Notes: generated from the letters alone by a model not told the origin. Positions 48,369-60,795 are shown, numbered from the stretch's first letter. The stretch is DNA of 64,000 nt from Celoporthe dispersa (GCA_016584495.1 WAID01000003.1:3658001-3722000); one strand, 5' to 3'. A program made the numbers and translations.

Positions 48369-49447
48369 TTAGTGGGTTGAAGTAACGCTACCAGCGTCAG
48401 GGCCGTTCTTCGTCATGCCCAGCTGGATTGGAGCATCAGATGCAGCAGCACCAGCCCTCCTCTTCTTAAGCATCATGAAGGCGGCGGCGCCGACAATGGC
48501 CAGGGATCCAACGATTGTGCCGACCGCAATTCCGGCAATGGCTCCCTTGCTTAGGCCGCTTGAGCTGCTGCTCGAGGATGAGGTTGAGGTAACGGTCGCA
48601 GCGGATGATGTTGCCGTCACGGTTGAGTCGAAGCCCTCCGCGGTCACTGCGTTGGACCTTGTCAATATCTTTCAGAATGACAGAAGAAGGGAAGAGTACT
48701 TAGATATCCTTACCGTTGAAGCATGGGACCTGAACGGAGAAATCGGCGGCCTCGACAAAGTACTGCCCGGTGGCGTGGCCTGGTCAGTCATGTTCCTTGG
48801 ACAGTGTGATGTTAGGATGAGGAAAATTGGGAGGCCTTACGACATCTGCACAGGCATAGAAAGTTTCATTATTCCCACTGTTCTCTTCCTCATAATGGGC
48901 CCAGTACTCAAGCTGAATGGTGGCGTTGGATCCTGCGGAAACGGTGCTGGGGATAGAGTCGATCTTGTAGCACTGATGGCCAGGCTCAATCTCCGTCACG
49001 TTGCTCACGATCTGCTCCGTGAAGTCACTCTGGGATGTTGGGTCTGTTGGAGGTTTAATTATTAATGATCTGTACGTTGAGATGACGGAGGAGGGCCAAA
49101 TCTTTTATTGTAATCTTACCGTTGTCAAAGGAGATGTAGAAGGCGACCCTCCAAGCATCGTCAGCAATGGAAAGGGCAACCTCTCCCTGGGCTGTAGGTG
49201 ATGTGAGCAGGGTTGTTGGTGATCAGTGGAGACATTGAGACTGACTGAGAGGAAATTGTGTCCGGTTGGTGACACCGGCACGGCTGCCACATGGGCCCGT
49301 GTTGTCGTAAGCAGCTGTCCAGTTACGATTGTCCGGCCAGAGGAATGCAACGGGTCCCATGATGGTGCCCTCGTCCCCTTCACCATGTGTCTCAGCTCGT
49401 GTGCTCATGGCGAGCGACAGAGCAGCAAGCGTCGATGTGAAACGCAT
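48369..49447 (-). CDS. BIM1-like copper-binding surface protein with a transmembrane anchor
   Basis: Exons 49447-49246, 49191-49120, 49043-48841, 48762-48714 and 48646-48369 give 267 aa with all phases consistent. The Bim1/Cbi1 family has an LPMO-like fold that binds copper through the mature N-terminal His and aids copper uptake rather than cutting polysaccharide. Here a signal peptide (MRFTSTLAALSLAMSTRAET) would leave His21 first if cut after Thr20. Then come GTIMGPVAFLWPDNR, DNTGPCGS, GVTNRTQFPL, VALSIADDAWRVAFYISFDN, EPGHQCYKIDSIP, FYACADV and FSVQVPCFN. A Thr/Ser-rich linker with an S8 run leads to one membrane helix (GAIAGIAVGTIVGSLAIVG) and a basic KKRR stop, not a GPI signal. Confidence 0.85.
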
Positions 49448-51635
49448 CTTGAAGGAAAAAGGAAGAAGGAAAAAAAGGCCTCGGAAGCAGCAGAACTTGA
49501 ACAGAAGACTACAGCCTTGGATGATGAGCCTGAAGATTGCCCTATATCTACAGGTCGCGGGAATCCTGAGGATAAGAGCTCAGTCATATTGTTGCCAAGG
49601 CCCAGGGGGAGGGCGTTGATATGTATCCGACGGCGAGTGACAATGGAGGGTGGGTGGACGGAGGTTCACGTGCGCCGAAGACTGAAGAATGGAGTGGATT
49701 TGATGAGAAGGCTAGGCCGAGCAGGAAGGTGGTCTCTTTGTGGGTATCAGAATTTTGGGGGTGGAGAGTCTGAGGGATCAAAATCTGCTGCAAAGATGTC
49801 TGAAAGGCAAGCGAGACCAGGGATGGATGCAGTCATGGTGGACAAGTTGTCCCGATGGTGGGCTTGGTCAGTACCACTACTTGCTCGGCGCCTAAGCCCC
49901 ACCACAGCTCATCATTCGGAATCCCTACCGATTTTCTGCAGCTCCGGACCCATCAACGCCGACAGAGGGATGAGGAAGGGATTTCAAATGCATGTCTGGG
50001 CCAATCGACCCACGCATGACAGGTTTGTCGAGTGGCCACGATGGAGTCAGAGTTTCTGGGCGCTCGCGCTGGCTTCCTCCGAGCCGAGCTATCCAACAGT
50101 GGCCTTGATTGAATCTACGGATAAGTAGTAAAGCTTCTCGCAAAGTAAGAAAAAAATAAACCAATTCCAAAGGCCCTCCAATTCACCGTGCCGTTGGGAC
50201 AAGACATGGCTGACCACTCGCCCTGTTTCCTGACCGGCTATCCTATTTCATAGCTTTTGCAGAGAGTTCGGCTAGAATATTTCGCTTGAATCTGTCACTC
50301 TTTTCTGTCTAAGGTTTCTGCTGGATAACGTTTATTTGTAAATCATCACGATATAGTTTGCAAAACTCTGGTTGCCAAGGTGGGGGCCTCCATGGCTCTT
50401 TGGTCGCAACCCGCGGGATCCTCAACAAGGATGGCACACTGTTGCGGGCATGATCATTTTCCCTTCCCTCATGACTTGAGGTATTGTTTGTCGAGAGCAG
50501 GAAATAATGCTGCAAACTTCCCATACGGCTGTTGGAGTTCCGGCCTTGGATGCGCTGTGAGCCTTAGTGACGCCCCAGAGACCAGGAGAATTGCAGTGAG
50601 AAACTGATGTCCTCTCCCACACTAATGGATGTCCAGGAGAGGGATTTTCGCCAGGACATGTGTTGGGCGCATGGTCCACGTTCAAGGCCACCATCCTGTC
50701 GCGTGACAATGAGACGTTCAACAGCGGTTGAAAGAGGCCTGATTGTGGACCAAGAGGCGGGGCAAGACACACAACATTGACGTTCTGGCTGGACTTATCT
50801 GATGGCGCTAAAAGACTCTGTTGCAGGGATATTCTTGCCAGTTAGGACAATTATCTTATCAGATCATCATGCTGGTTCATCCAAAGTGGATATATTCGGA
50901 TCATGCCACTCTTCTCCCTTGGCTGATCCAATCGGTCCTGTTTCGGCCGCCTAGGGTCTCTCCAGATCTATTGAAGGGAAAAGTGAAGCAAGGCCTCCTC
51001 GGATCCGACCTTGACTTTGACTTTTGGCTATCACAAGCTCTCCCCAGCGTTGGGGTCAAGGCCGCGAAAAGGCATTGCTCCGGGGGCCTCGGCCAGAGCA
51101 AAGCTTACTACCGGCCTATGTAGGTGTTCCATGGTATCGAAAGTAGACGAATGCGACCTTCATAACAGCCACAACAGCTGGGATTTCTTTGCCCGTTTGG
51201 AAATTAGTGGATGCAAAGTGCGTGGTAACAACCCCGCTCGCTCCTTGGCTCCGATGACTTGAGCCCAACTGTCTTTGCTGTAGCATCGCCGGGTTCCCAC
51301 CACGGGCTGCCTTGGTTCCGCGCCCGACAATGTATGCAGAAAAGTTGGCTTACGGACAAAGCTCGAGGAACTAGGGTACCACTGCTATTTTTTTTTTTAA
51401 CTTCGGGTGGAGTCAGGTGGAAGTCATCAAGCTGTCCACTGACTTAGTTGTGCTAGGGGCCGTATCCCGCCATGCACAGAGCCCTCTATAAATACTGTTG
51501 CATTTCCGCCTCTCAAGACACCTCACTTTCTTCCTTGTACTCGGTTACTGTCAAAATTACTTCTGCAGTCTCCCTCGACCACTTTCGCAGCGCTACTTAA
51601 AGATTCCTGCCAGAAAAGACAATTCTTTATTCACG
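49448..51635. other. Intergenic, no gene supported
   Basis: About 2.2 kb. A 300-codon plus-strand open frame (49226-50128) runs antisense from within the BIM1-like gene into its promoter; it lacks any domain and I treat it as chance. The 3' end holds the promoter of the next gene, with a TATA box at 51486. Confidence 0.55.
51486..51493 (+). promoter_or_regulatory. TATA box of the GPI-type protein gene
   Basis: CTATAAATACT lies about 150 bp upstream of the start at 51636, a good distance for a fungal core promoter with a 100-bp leader. Confidence 0.55.
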
Positions 51636-52368
51636 ATGGTTGTCCTTCGGTGGGTAGCCGGCGTGGTTGCTGCCACCTCTGCTGCGTCAGCCAGTCTGTT
51701 CGGCTCTATGGTGCCGTCTGGTATCCTCGAGCGGAATGATCTCTCCCTTATGAAGCGCCAAAATCTTTCGGTAGGCTCTCCGCTTTACAACTGCCATGAC
51801 AACTGCGGTAAGTCCTCCCTTAATCAAGACAGCAGCATGATAGTTTCTTCTATCCTGTCAAAGCCCCCCTTTTATTCCTAGATTTGGATTCTCATCTATA
51901 AGATAGGCATGGCGATCGAGGAGATCCAGAACTGTGGCAGCGTCTGCAACGACACAACGTTCATCACGGACTACGACAACTGCCTGCAATGCTCCGGCCC
52001 GGATAACGAGGATATCTGGCAATATTATGGACCCGAGTTGAACACCACCGCAGCAGCTTGTGGCTTCTCAGTCACACCTCTGAATGGCACACAAGACAGC
52101 GTCGGCACCGCCATAACGGCTAGCAACACGACTGCGGCTTGCACCGCTGCCCAGGAGGCGAGCAGCTCCGCCTCGGCCACCGGTGCCTCTGCTTCTGCAT
52201 CGAGCACCGGCTCCTCTGTGAGTCTACAGTCCCTCAGAGGCCTGAAGTTTGGCCTAGCTAACCTCTTATCACTTTTCAAAGTCGTCTGGCGCTGCGCCGA
52301 CTGCTGTCGCGAATTTCGCTGCTTACGGAGCCGTTGCTGTTGGGGCTCTATATGCGATGGGAATTTGA
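51636..52368 (+). CDS. Small secreted, probably GPI-anchored Cys protein
   Basis: Exons 51636-51807, 51907-52217 and 52282-52368, 189 aa with matching phases. A signal peptide (MVVLRWVAGVVAATSAASA) is followed by a basic MKRQ site that may be cut by a Kex2-like protease. The core has paired cysteines: YNCHDNCG, IQNCGSVCND, YDNCLQCSGPDNEDIWQYYG and AAACGFSVTP. A Ser/Ala-rich stalk (SSSASATGASASASSTGSS) then leads to a hydrophobic end (VANFAAYGAVAVGALYAMGI) that fits a GPI signal. This pattern recurs in many ascomycetes as a cell-wall protein of unknown function. It sits tail-to-tail with the Ca2+-ATPase, 134 bp apart. Confidence 0.8.
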
Positions 52369-52502
52369 GTGTTTACTCAAATGTAGTTACTGAAAAAGCC
52401 GTATTATAATATCAGGTAATGGGTGCAGAGATTATGTATATTTCTGATTGCATTATAGTGTAGTGATTTACAATTTTTGAGTGGCCTGGCTCCGTGGCCT
52501 TC

Positions 52503-55500
52503 CTAATCAATGTCCTCGACTCTTATTTGTGGATTGCCAAAGATGGCGCCCATGTTGGCGTCGCCCCGATCAGCAATAGCTTCTTCATCTTGACCGATGT
52601 CTTTCTTGTGTCTTTTGAGTAATGAGCCCGCGCGGTGGAGGGTCTCGGAGAGCAACCGAAAAAGAATGACCACGGGATGTCCAACGAACCTGGCAATCCG
52701 TGCGAATAGATCGTCAGGAAACAATCGAATGGCCACTGCCCAGGGTATAGAGATGAATGACAGCACAAGGCAGACAGCCCACTGAGGGCCCGTGATTCCA
52801 CCGGAAACAATAGAAAAGGCTTCGCCGCCTACAAAGACGATAGTGATCTGCAGACCTATCATCAGGCAATTGATGACGATGAAGAATTGATTTCTCTGCA
52901 GCCCTTCGAAGATGTTGAAGTTGTTGTCCAGCCGCCGATTGTTGAACTCGTTGAATATCTGCATCCACACGAACGTGTTGAACACAATTGTACGCAGCTC
53001 GGCATCACTGTAGCTGGGAAAGATCCTATTTCCAGCAAAGTATAGTACGAACGTGACGGCTAGTTGGAAAAGGCTTTGGCCGGTAATCATTTTCCACATA
53101 TTTGTCGTGATGAGAGGCGCATGCTTAGGCTGCGGTGGTCGTTTTAGAATCTTCTCCGTTGGTGGGTCGGTGGCAAGCGCAAGAGCGGCGAAGGTGTCCT
53201 GGTTTTTCAACTCAGCAACCCGGAAAACATAGGGGGGTCATTCTGCATATAAGTTCTCACCATGATCAAATTTACCCAGAGGAGCTGGACGGCCGTCAAC
53301 ACCGACTGCATTTCTGGATCGGAAACAGCGGAGACAAACGCAAGAAGGACAGCAGTAATGTTGACAGTGATTTGGAACTAGGGGAAAAGAGAGATCAGAT
53401 TAAAGAGTTGTAAATTAAAAGGGCAGATGGACAACATACCTGAAGGAACTTCTGCACAGCGTCGTTTACGGCACGCCCCCATTTCATGGCTGTAATGATA
53501 GAAGTGAAGTTGTCGTCCATCTATCAAGTTGTGTTAGCATCCATCTTGCAGAGCCCAAATTCTCGTGCATTGGAAAATTGTCCAGAAGGGAGTTGGGTGA
53601 GATAGACACCAAGAGTTACTTACTAGTATGATCTCAGACGCTTCCTTTGCGACCTCTGTTCCAGAGATGCCCATAGAAAAGCCAACATCAGCCGCTTTGA
53701 GGGCTGGAGCATCGTTGGTGCCATCGCCTGTGACAGCAACGGTTTCGCCGAGATGTTTGAGTCGAGCTACTAGAATCTTCTTGTCCTCAGGTGACGAGCG
53801 GGCAAGCACCCGCAGCCTTGGAATTGCGCGATCCATTTCCTGATGGCTGAGTCCTCTGAACGCGGGGCCTTCCATCACCAGGCCTTCCTCATCGAGAATT
53901 CCACACTCTTCGGCAATAGCGCGGGCAGTCACCGCGTTGTCACCCGTCACCATCCTGGTCGTCACACCGGCCTCCCGAGCTTGTTTTACCGACTCAGGAA
54001 CGCCGGGACGTACAGGATCCTGGATACCAACAACCCCGAGAAATACCATTTCGCACAGTACTGATGAGAAAACGACCTCGCCATCTTCGACACTGGCGCT
54101 GGCGGGAGGCCACTCATCATAATCGCGATACACGAGGGCGATGGTGCGAAGAGATTGGCGTGCATAGGTACCAATGGTAGTTGAGATGGCCTCCCTCTCG
54201 CGCTCGCTCATGGCACTGGCGGAGAGATCGTCGATGCTTGCCTTGGAGGAGCAATATTCCAGGAGGATCTCCGAAGCACCCTTTACCAGCAGCCGATGAT
54301 AACCATTGCCAAGGTTGATCACGGCACCCATGCATTTCTTTTTACTGTCGAAAGGGAACATCTGGACCACAGACTCATTGGCGCGTGCCTGTGCTAGAGA
54401 CTGCATACCGAGATGATCTCGAGCCAGCTGAAGAAGTGCAGTTTCGGTCTTTGATCCGATAAAGGCGAAATGACCAGCATCCTCGCCCTCGAAAGCTGTT
54501 GAATTGATGGCCACAGACTGGACGATGGCTCTCTTCGCCGGTGTAGACAGCTCAGATGCCCACTGAGGAATCATTTTCCCCGAGCTCTGGCTACCTTCTT
54601 TGGTGAAGCTTGACGAGTCGAACGTGCCAGTAACGACAGCTAGCAGGAACGACAGGTTAGTATGCGTGCGAAGGTGCTGAAGGAAATGTTGGATACACAG
54701 AAATGATTCCGTGACAAGCTCGAAACAGAGAATTCAGGAATGCTTCTGCCCGAGAGTGTCTCGGGCTTGGAATCAAGTTCTGGATTTGACGTACTCATTT
54801 TGTTGGTTGTCAGAGTACCGGTTTTATCAGAACATATAGTCGTAGCATTACCCATAGTCTCGCATGCTCGAAGTACCCGGACGAGATTGTTCTCTTTCAG
54901 CATTCGTGTAGTCGCGAATGCCAAAGCTAAAGTTACAGCCAGAGGTAGACCTTCTGGAACCTAAAAGAGTTCAGTGTCAGGAATTGTCAGCAGCAGTGCT
55001 TTAATTTTGATCCAGGCTTCGGTGGAGAGGGAAAGGACCGGATCGGCTGTTTACAACCGAACTTACAGCAACGACAATGACTGTGATAGCTACAATGAGA
55101 ATATCCTGCCGATAATTAGTGAACTGGACCGAACAGTCTGGTTATGATTATAGGAGATCTCACCATGAACGAGGAGGCCTTTGCCGCGGCATCCCGAGTG
55201 TCAGAAGGCAGAGAGGCGAGGAATCGAACAAGCAGAACAAAGAATAGGAGCAGAGCAGCGCTTGATCCGAGCTTCGCTATAGCCCCGGCCAGGTTCTCGA
55301 GCTTCTTCTGTAGTGGCGTTGCCTCAACCGGGGTCCGGACCGACATCATAATCTTGCCAAAACTGGAGTTGACGCCGACTGAGGTACACAGAAATGTACC
55401 CATTCCCTCCAGTACCTTGGCGCCCGATATGATGAATGGATCCATCTCAGTGGACTCGGTCTCTTTCTCAGATTCGAGGATCTTGTCGACTTGCTCGCCA

Positions 55501-56474
55501 GATGTCTTCTTCATAGCGTCAGATTCCCCTGTAGCCGAGGACTCATCGCAGTAGAGATCATGACCTCGAATAAGGATACCGTCCACCGGAATGAGATCGC
55601 CAGGCTCCAAATGCACCACGTCACCAGCCAAGACGTCTCGAACATTCACGACGACAGTCTTGCCGCTGCGAACAACCTTGATCTCACGATCATCCTTCTT
55701 GGCATTGAGACGGGCAAATGCCCTTTCCTTCTGCCAGTCATTGACGGAGCCAACGCCAACGACAATGATTATGGCCACACAAATGGCGACTCCTTCGACC
55801 CAGTCTACTGGTGGTGGGGATCCAGCAGGGTGATCGACCCCGAGTGTCTCGTACATGCCCAGAGCCAGCGAGATAATGGCCGCCACGGTCAAAAGAATTA
55901 GAACTTTGTCGTTGTATGCATTCCACATAAGGAGCCACAAGGGCGTCGCTCTCTTTTCTGGGAGTACATTCTTGCCGTAGACTCTCTTTCGGTCAGAATA
56001 GGGCTCACAACTGGGGTCTGCCGGTATTTCTATCCCGTTGTCGTGTCTCTCATGCGCACTCTTGAAACTGATCCTCTTTCGAGCATTCGTCTCGTCGAGG
56101 CTCAAGCCCGAGTTAATATCCGTCTGTAAGCCCCTCTCTAGCCCTTTGAGGCCACCAAGTGCCTTGTACACAGAGAGTGACTTTGGGCTCAGGAGTTTGT
56201 TCAGCAGCCCTGGGCCAAAGGCAAAGGGGTTGTTATCAACCTCACGCGCCGTCTCGTTTTCTGAAACCCAACCGACGACCTCCTCCTGGGAGAGGAAGTC
56301 TTGCGAAAACCTAGTACTCCCCGCGCTGCTTTGATTCGGTGTCAAGAAGGGATTCGATTGAGCTGATCCTGTGGATGATGGCAGAGTGAGTCTGCTGGCG
56401 TCTGAGCCTTGACGGCTTCGGGTGTCGTTTGAGAGGGCAGGTGGCGCTAGGTTGATCTTGGCGCCGTCTTCCAT
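52503..56474 (-). CDS. PMC1: P-type Ca2+-ATPase (PMC1/PMCA type)
   Basis: Seven exons: 56474-55164, 55105-55067, 54960-54795, 54639-53624, 53520-53440, 53377-53261 and 53198-52503, giving 1,141 aa with no frame defect. It pumps Ca2+ out of the cytosol, in fungi mainly into the vacuole. The start MEDGAKINL was chosen over an open 93-bp upstream stretch. Features in order: a Ser-rich N-terminus; actuator motif CDESSATGESDAM; helix-4 Ca2+ site VPEGLPLAVT; phosphorylation motif CSDKTGTLTTNKM (Asp about 495); nucleotide domain with KGASEILLEYC; MVTGDNAVTARAIA; hinge TGDGTNDAPALKAADVGFSMG; helix 6 WVNLIMDTFAALALATDPP; and helices 7-10. The C-tail is short, as in fungal rather than animal plasma-membrane pumps. 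Confidence 0.95.
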
Positions 56475-58085
56475 CGTTTCTTTCTTTTTTATTAGGTGAA
56501 GTTTCGATATGTTTCGTATCTTAGAGCGGCAATTCGCAAGATATGATTGTGTGGTGTATGTGGTCACGCGGTTGATGGAATGTAGTTGTTCCCGGGTTTA
56601 AAAGGATGAAATAAGAAGTAGATGCTCGATACAGAAATGAACAGTCCTGAGGAAGCTGCTGGACCCAGACGATCATATGAACAGATATATACTGCGATGA
56701 CCAAAAGACCGTTCGCAGGCGGGCTTAGTAGAGCATACGAACGAGGCTGTGTTCATGTTGCCTAGACGTGGCACACACTGGTGTCTTGGTGCTTGATCAT
56801 GAAGCCTTGGCTCTAGCTTGATTAACTTTTGGCTGATGTATAAGAACTCTTGCCATATGTACTTACTTTATCTACGCGATATCTTGCGCCATGCACGCAA
56901 AGCCGAGTGTGCCACACTTGTCGTGCAGAGCGAGGCTGTGCAAGACCACCGTGGTCCACGCACCATAGCGCCACGCTTGCCGAGGCGCCAAAGAAGTCTT
57001 CCTGCTTGCCGAGCTTTTTCACTAAGAGCCACCCAAATCATGCAGATTTCCTCATGGTATATCCTGGGCGTTCTTGCTTCATGGGCAAATGTTTGGGATA
57101 ATTATTCTATTTGTTGAATTTGCCGTTACATCGAGGATGGCAAAACTTGACATAAATGCAAGAGACGCAGGGCAAAAGTGCTTGAGCATAGCCACCCACT
57201 AGGCATGATTACCCTTGGCTTGCGACAAGAACAATATTAAAGCTTTCAATGTTCTTGGCTGACGACGTAGTGCAAATAGTGAACCTTAATTCAGCTCAAT
57301 ATCTTACCGTCCGTCAAGTGTTGTGCGGGCGACCAAGAAGCACCGTGATCATCGGCTGAGATTGAATTTGGATGATGAAAGAATTTATATGAGGTCCCAC
57401 TGCCTAAGCAACTGCTCCGAGGCCCACCTTCGATATATGCCGTCTTTTGAAGGAAGAAAGAATAAGGAAAAGGAGGTTGTTTTGGGGGGTGGAGAGGGGT
57501 GGTTGAACCGTGTGAGGGGCTGTGCTGGCATTACTTCTGGCCATCACATTGCTGAGCCTCTGTAAGCCAGTCAGTGTATTCGCTTGCCAAGTGAATGTAG
57601 TGCCGACCAGGGCCTTTACATTTCGACAATTACAGAAGTAAATGCTTTATGACAGTTTTTAGCAGTAAGAAGATGAAAATAAGCTAGAATTAAAAGTAAA
57701 CTGCTGGGCCATTATGATTATACTCTTCTATTCCTTTCTGGCTTCTATTAATTGAGTATGAATCCTACGCATGACTTTTTAAAGGGACCCGAACATTTTC
57801 AAGGGTCTCTTGAGCCGGTAAATCGGTTGTGAATGTGGTCACCTTCGTGCTTGTGGGGCCTGAGTCCTATGAAGTGGTTTTAATTTATTCATTGCTATGG
57901 TAAAAAATTGACAGAATAACTTCATGGCTGATCAGGTGTCCCGTGTGAACGGCCAGTTGGATTTACTACATAATAGAGGGCTCTAGCTCCCCGACATTTC
58001 TAAATTTTCGTAACTTCTCCATCGCACCTGGACCAACACCCATCAAGAAGCCAAACAATCCAACACTCACCGACGAACAAGCAAC
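56475..58085. other. Intergenic, divergent promoters
   Basis: 1.6 kb between the divergent Ca2+-ATPase and the small secreted protein. The open frames (56818-57117, 57323-57565) have no recognisable content. Confidence 0.55.
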
Positions 58086-58767
58086 ATGTCTCCCTACACG
58101 TTCATCGTCAGCATGATCATGCTCATCGTCGGCTTTAGCCAGGCCCAGACCAGCACTGGCTACCTGACTGAGCCCACTCTGCCTGCCTACATGTACATCG
58201 AGTGTGATGACTGGACCATTCCCGACCCTGATGCTCTGATCACCACCACGGCCAAGATGATGGATTGGTGCGGCTGTGAGAACCTGCTCAACCCCGCCGG
58301 TGCTAACTACTACGCTGGCAGTAAGTTTTCGAAGAGGAGAATATCTTGTACCTGAGTTTGCCCCCCCCCCCCTCAATATGCTAACAAGACGGTCTAGTGT
58401 CTGTCTACCAGGACGACATCCCCAACTCACCCCTCAGCCCTGCTCGTACCTGGGCTTGCAGGTAAGATCTCTCTTTATTATGTTCTTTCATAGATTCTCT
58501 ATCTACCCTATCACACAGTCACCATGCATGAGATCTAACATCCTTGATGCAAACAGTGCTGGAATTGATGTCCGCTGCAACACTGTTGAAGACTGGTACA
58601 ACGCCTTGAGCAACGTGTCCGCTCGTTGCGGCAACTACTCCGGCCACTTCTACGACGCCTCGCGTCAGATGGCCTGGGGATTCGATTCCTACTACAACAT
58701 GAAGTTCTGCGAGTCCGTCGACTGGGTTGGCATCACCACCTCCCCTAAGGATGAGGAGGCCGAGTAG
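58086..58767 (+). CDS. Small secreted cysteine-containing protein, candidate effector
   Basis: Exons 58086-58320, 58398-58461 and 58557-58767, 169 aa with matching phases. The signal peptide is MSPYTFIVSMIMLIVGFSQAQ. The mature part is compact and aromatic, with seven cysteines (YIECDDW, DWCGCENLL, WACS, VRCNTV, ARCGNY, KFCESVDW) and two N-glycosylation sites (NVS, NYS). The tail is acidic (KDEEAE). A run of C (about 58361-58370) lies in intron 1. No domain is recognised. Size, signal peptide and cysteines fit a secreted effector or cell-wall protein; function unknown. Confidence 0.78.
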
Positions 58768-59779
58768 CCGGGGCAAGGTGTGGTGGGCTTCGAGGTGTAT
58801 GTAGCTAGCACCAGGAAGGATGAAGGAATGAGTAAAGACGGTTGAGTTCGACTGGTTTACTTTGGCGTATGGACTACCAATATGGCCACGGCCGTCTGTA
58901 CTGTTGTCTTTCTTCACTTTCTTCGTACCAAATCACAAAAACACACCACAACTATAGCCACCCTAGTCTACCTTTTAGCAAGGTCTCCTTAAGCAATGAG
59001 TTGCTGATCGGTCGGGAAATACGAGAAAATTCACCTAAATACGCGATATTTCTCTATCATTCATAAAATTGTGCCTGAGGCTGGGTAGTCTAGTACATTT
59101 GACAAAATACGGCTGACTAGTATGGCAGCGCTCTATTGCGTACCTACATCAGCGAGCCCATTCCTCCAAATATCCCATCAAAGGAGAGATTCATCTCTGT
59201 CTAGTGTAATGATTGTGTAAATAGCGCGGTGCTCGCTCTGAATATAGCAGGTTCAGACATCTTGGTCAAGTTTTGGAGCCGAGTCATTCCCATGGCTGAT
59301 CTCCCACAATGACGGCTCTCCTATGGTGTCTGCTGTGAGTTTTTCTCGCTCGGTCTGTATGAAATCGGCCATATTTAGCCGGTAGTGACAGCTCGCACAT
59401 CTCGCAAATACTTATATCGTATTAATATAATACTTCCCAACGTTGTCGGATCTTTAATATGATATTATCAGGTGGAAGGAAACAGGTCAACAACGCTGAG
59501 AAGGCCACCGACCCGTTAAGAACATAACATTCTCAGTGCCTGAGCCTGAAGAGTCTACGAAGCTATATTGTTCTAGGCAAAAACTATGTTTTGTTAGTCA
59601 CATGGAAAGGAGGCTAGAGACTCAAGTTTTGATGAAATATTCTGGTTGATTAGCACTTCAAGGCATGAGGCCTTTCTTGCTAGGATCTCATCCTATCTCT
59701 ATGGATATCTGCCTAGAACTCTGGTTCGTCCTCTAGCACAACATTTCCGTGGCATGTGCCGACTGATGTAGGCTCCCAC
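58768..59779. other. Intergenic, no gene supported
   Basis: 1 kb between two convergent secreted-protein genes; nothing coding is seen. Confidence 0.55.
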
Positions 59780-60586
59780 TCACTGCTTACGGACCGGGCC
59801 GCGAGACTCCGACATCTTGAGACCATCACCGATGTCGACGGGGGTGTCTTCGTCGCGCTTGTAGTAACCGACTCCTCCCTTCACCCAGCCGGAGCCCTGG
59901 CCGCTGACGCAGCCAAAGTTGTAGCGGTAGTGCTGAATCGGCTGACTATATCATAAGGGAAAAAAAGGTGGTTAGTCTTTGAAAAGAAAATAAGCAAGAC
60001 ACATGTGAACGTGCAAGAGAGGAAAGGTCTTCACTCACTCGATGGTGGCGCAGTAACAGTTCGCGTTGCACCAGTCCCAGCCGCCCAGTGCCACCGGGAG
60101 GGTCTGGGAACGGGGCTGCTTGATAGTCTTGGTCCCGCCGACGAGGACATCACACTCAAAGAGAGTGGCACACTGTCGCTCGATCCCATCTTGCTGCCAC
60201 ACATCACCACCGCGGGCGGGGAACGGAGTCTTGCTGTTCGCCAAGCCATTCTTGCACTTGAGACCGTACTTGGCAAGGACCTGATCAAAGAAGCTTCGCT
60301 CCTCCATGATGTGGAAGAAAATTTGGTCAGGGTCAGTGTAGTTGACAGTGTTGTTGACGTGAACAGTGTTGTTGACGTGAACAGTGTTGTTGACGTGAAC
60401 AGTGTTGTTGACGTGAACAGTGTTGTTGACGTGAACAGTGTTGTTGATGTGAACAGTGTTGTTGACCAAGTCCATGGTGCTGTCTGCGACAAGACCGATG
60501 CCAGTGGTAAGAGGGCTGGCCAGGGTGGGGCTCAGAAGGGCAAGAAAGCCCAAAGGGACCAGACCGATGACGTCCGCGATCTTCAT
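59780..60586 (-). CDS. Secreted protein with tandem NNTVHV sequon repeat
   Basis: Exons 60586-60039 and 59945-59780, 237 aa. The start is the ATG giving MKIADVIGLVPLGFLALL...ASPL, a clean signal peptide; an in-frame ATG 42 bp upstream would put a charged tail before it. Residues about 39-80 are seven units of NNTVH(V/I), each an N-glycosylation sequon, encoded by 18-bp repeats. The rest is a cysteine-containing domain (YGLKCKNGLANS, RQCATLFECDV, WDWCNANCYC, YNFGCVSGQGSGW) spanning the intron, followed by a charged end. The family is not recognised. The repeat may form a glycosylated stalk; since whole units add six residues, length can change without a frame break. Confidence 0.8.
60346..60471. 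repeat. In-frame 18-bp coding minisatellite (7 units)
   Basis: Units read GTTGTTGACGTGAACAGT on plus. The inner copies are identical, with a T variant in the penultimate one (GATGTG). Low divergence suggests recent expansion or gene conversion. Confidence 0.9.
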
Positions 60587-60786
60587 CTTGGCTAGTTCTT
60601 CGCGGTTGTTTGATCTGCCAAAGGTCATTAGGAGGGTAGATAGAAGATATCAAGAGGACTGCTTACCTAGGGAAGTCGATCAAGTCAAGTGATGTGGAGT
60701 TGAATCTCTGCTTTCTGTTCTCAGCGGGTTCTGTGGATGGTGGTGAGAAGAAAAAGTGTAGGAGGTTGAGAGCGCCGAGTCGACAG

Positions 60787-60795
60787 GTTTATATA
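60787..60795 (-). promoter_or_regulatory. TATA box of the sequon-repeat gene
   Basis: On the minus strand CTATATAAAC lies about 200 bp upstream of the start at 60586. Position and form fit a TATA box. Confidence 0.5.

Noticed and set aside
49226..50128. 300-codon plus-strand open frame across the BIM1-like gene start
   Set aside because: It runs antisense through coding exons and then the promoter of a well-supported gene, has no domain and is rich in low-complexity charged residues; most likely chance.
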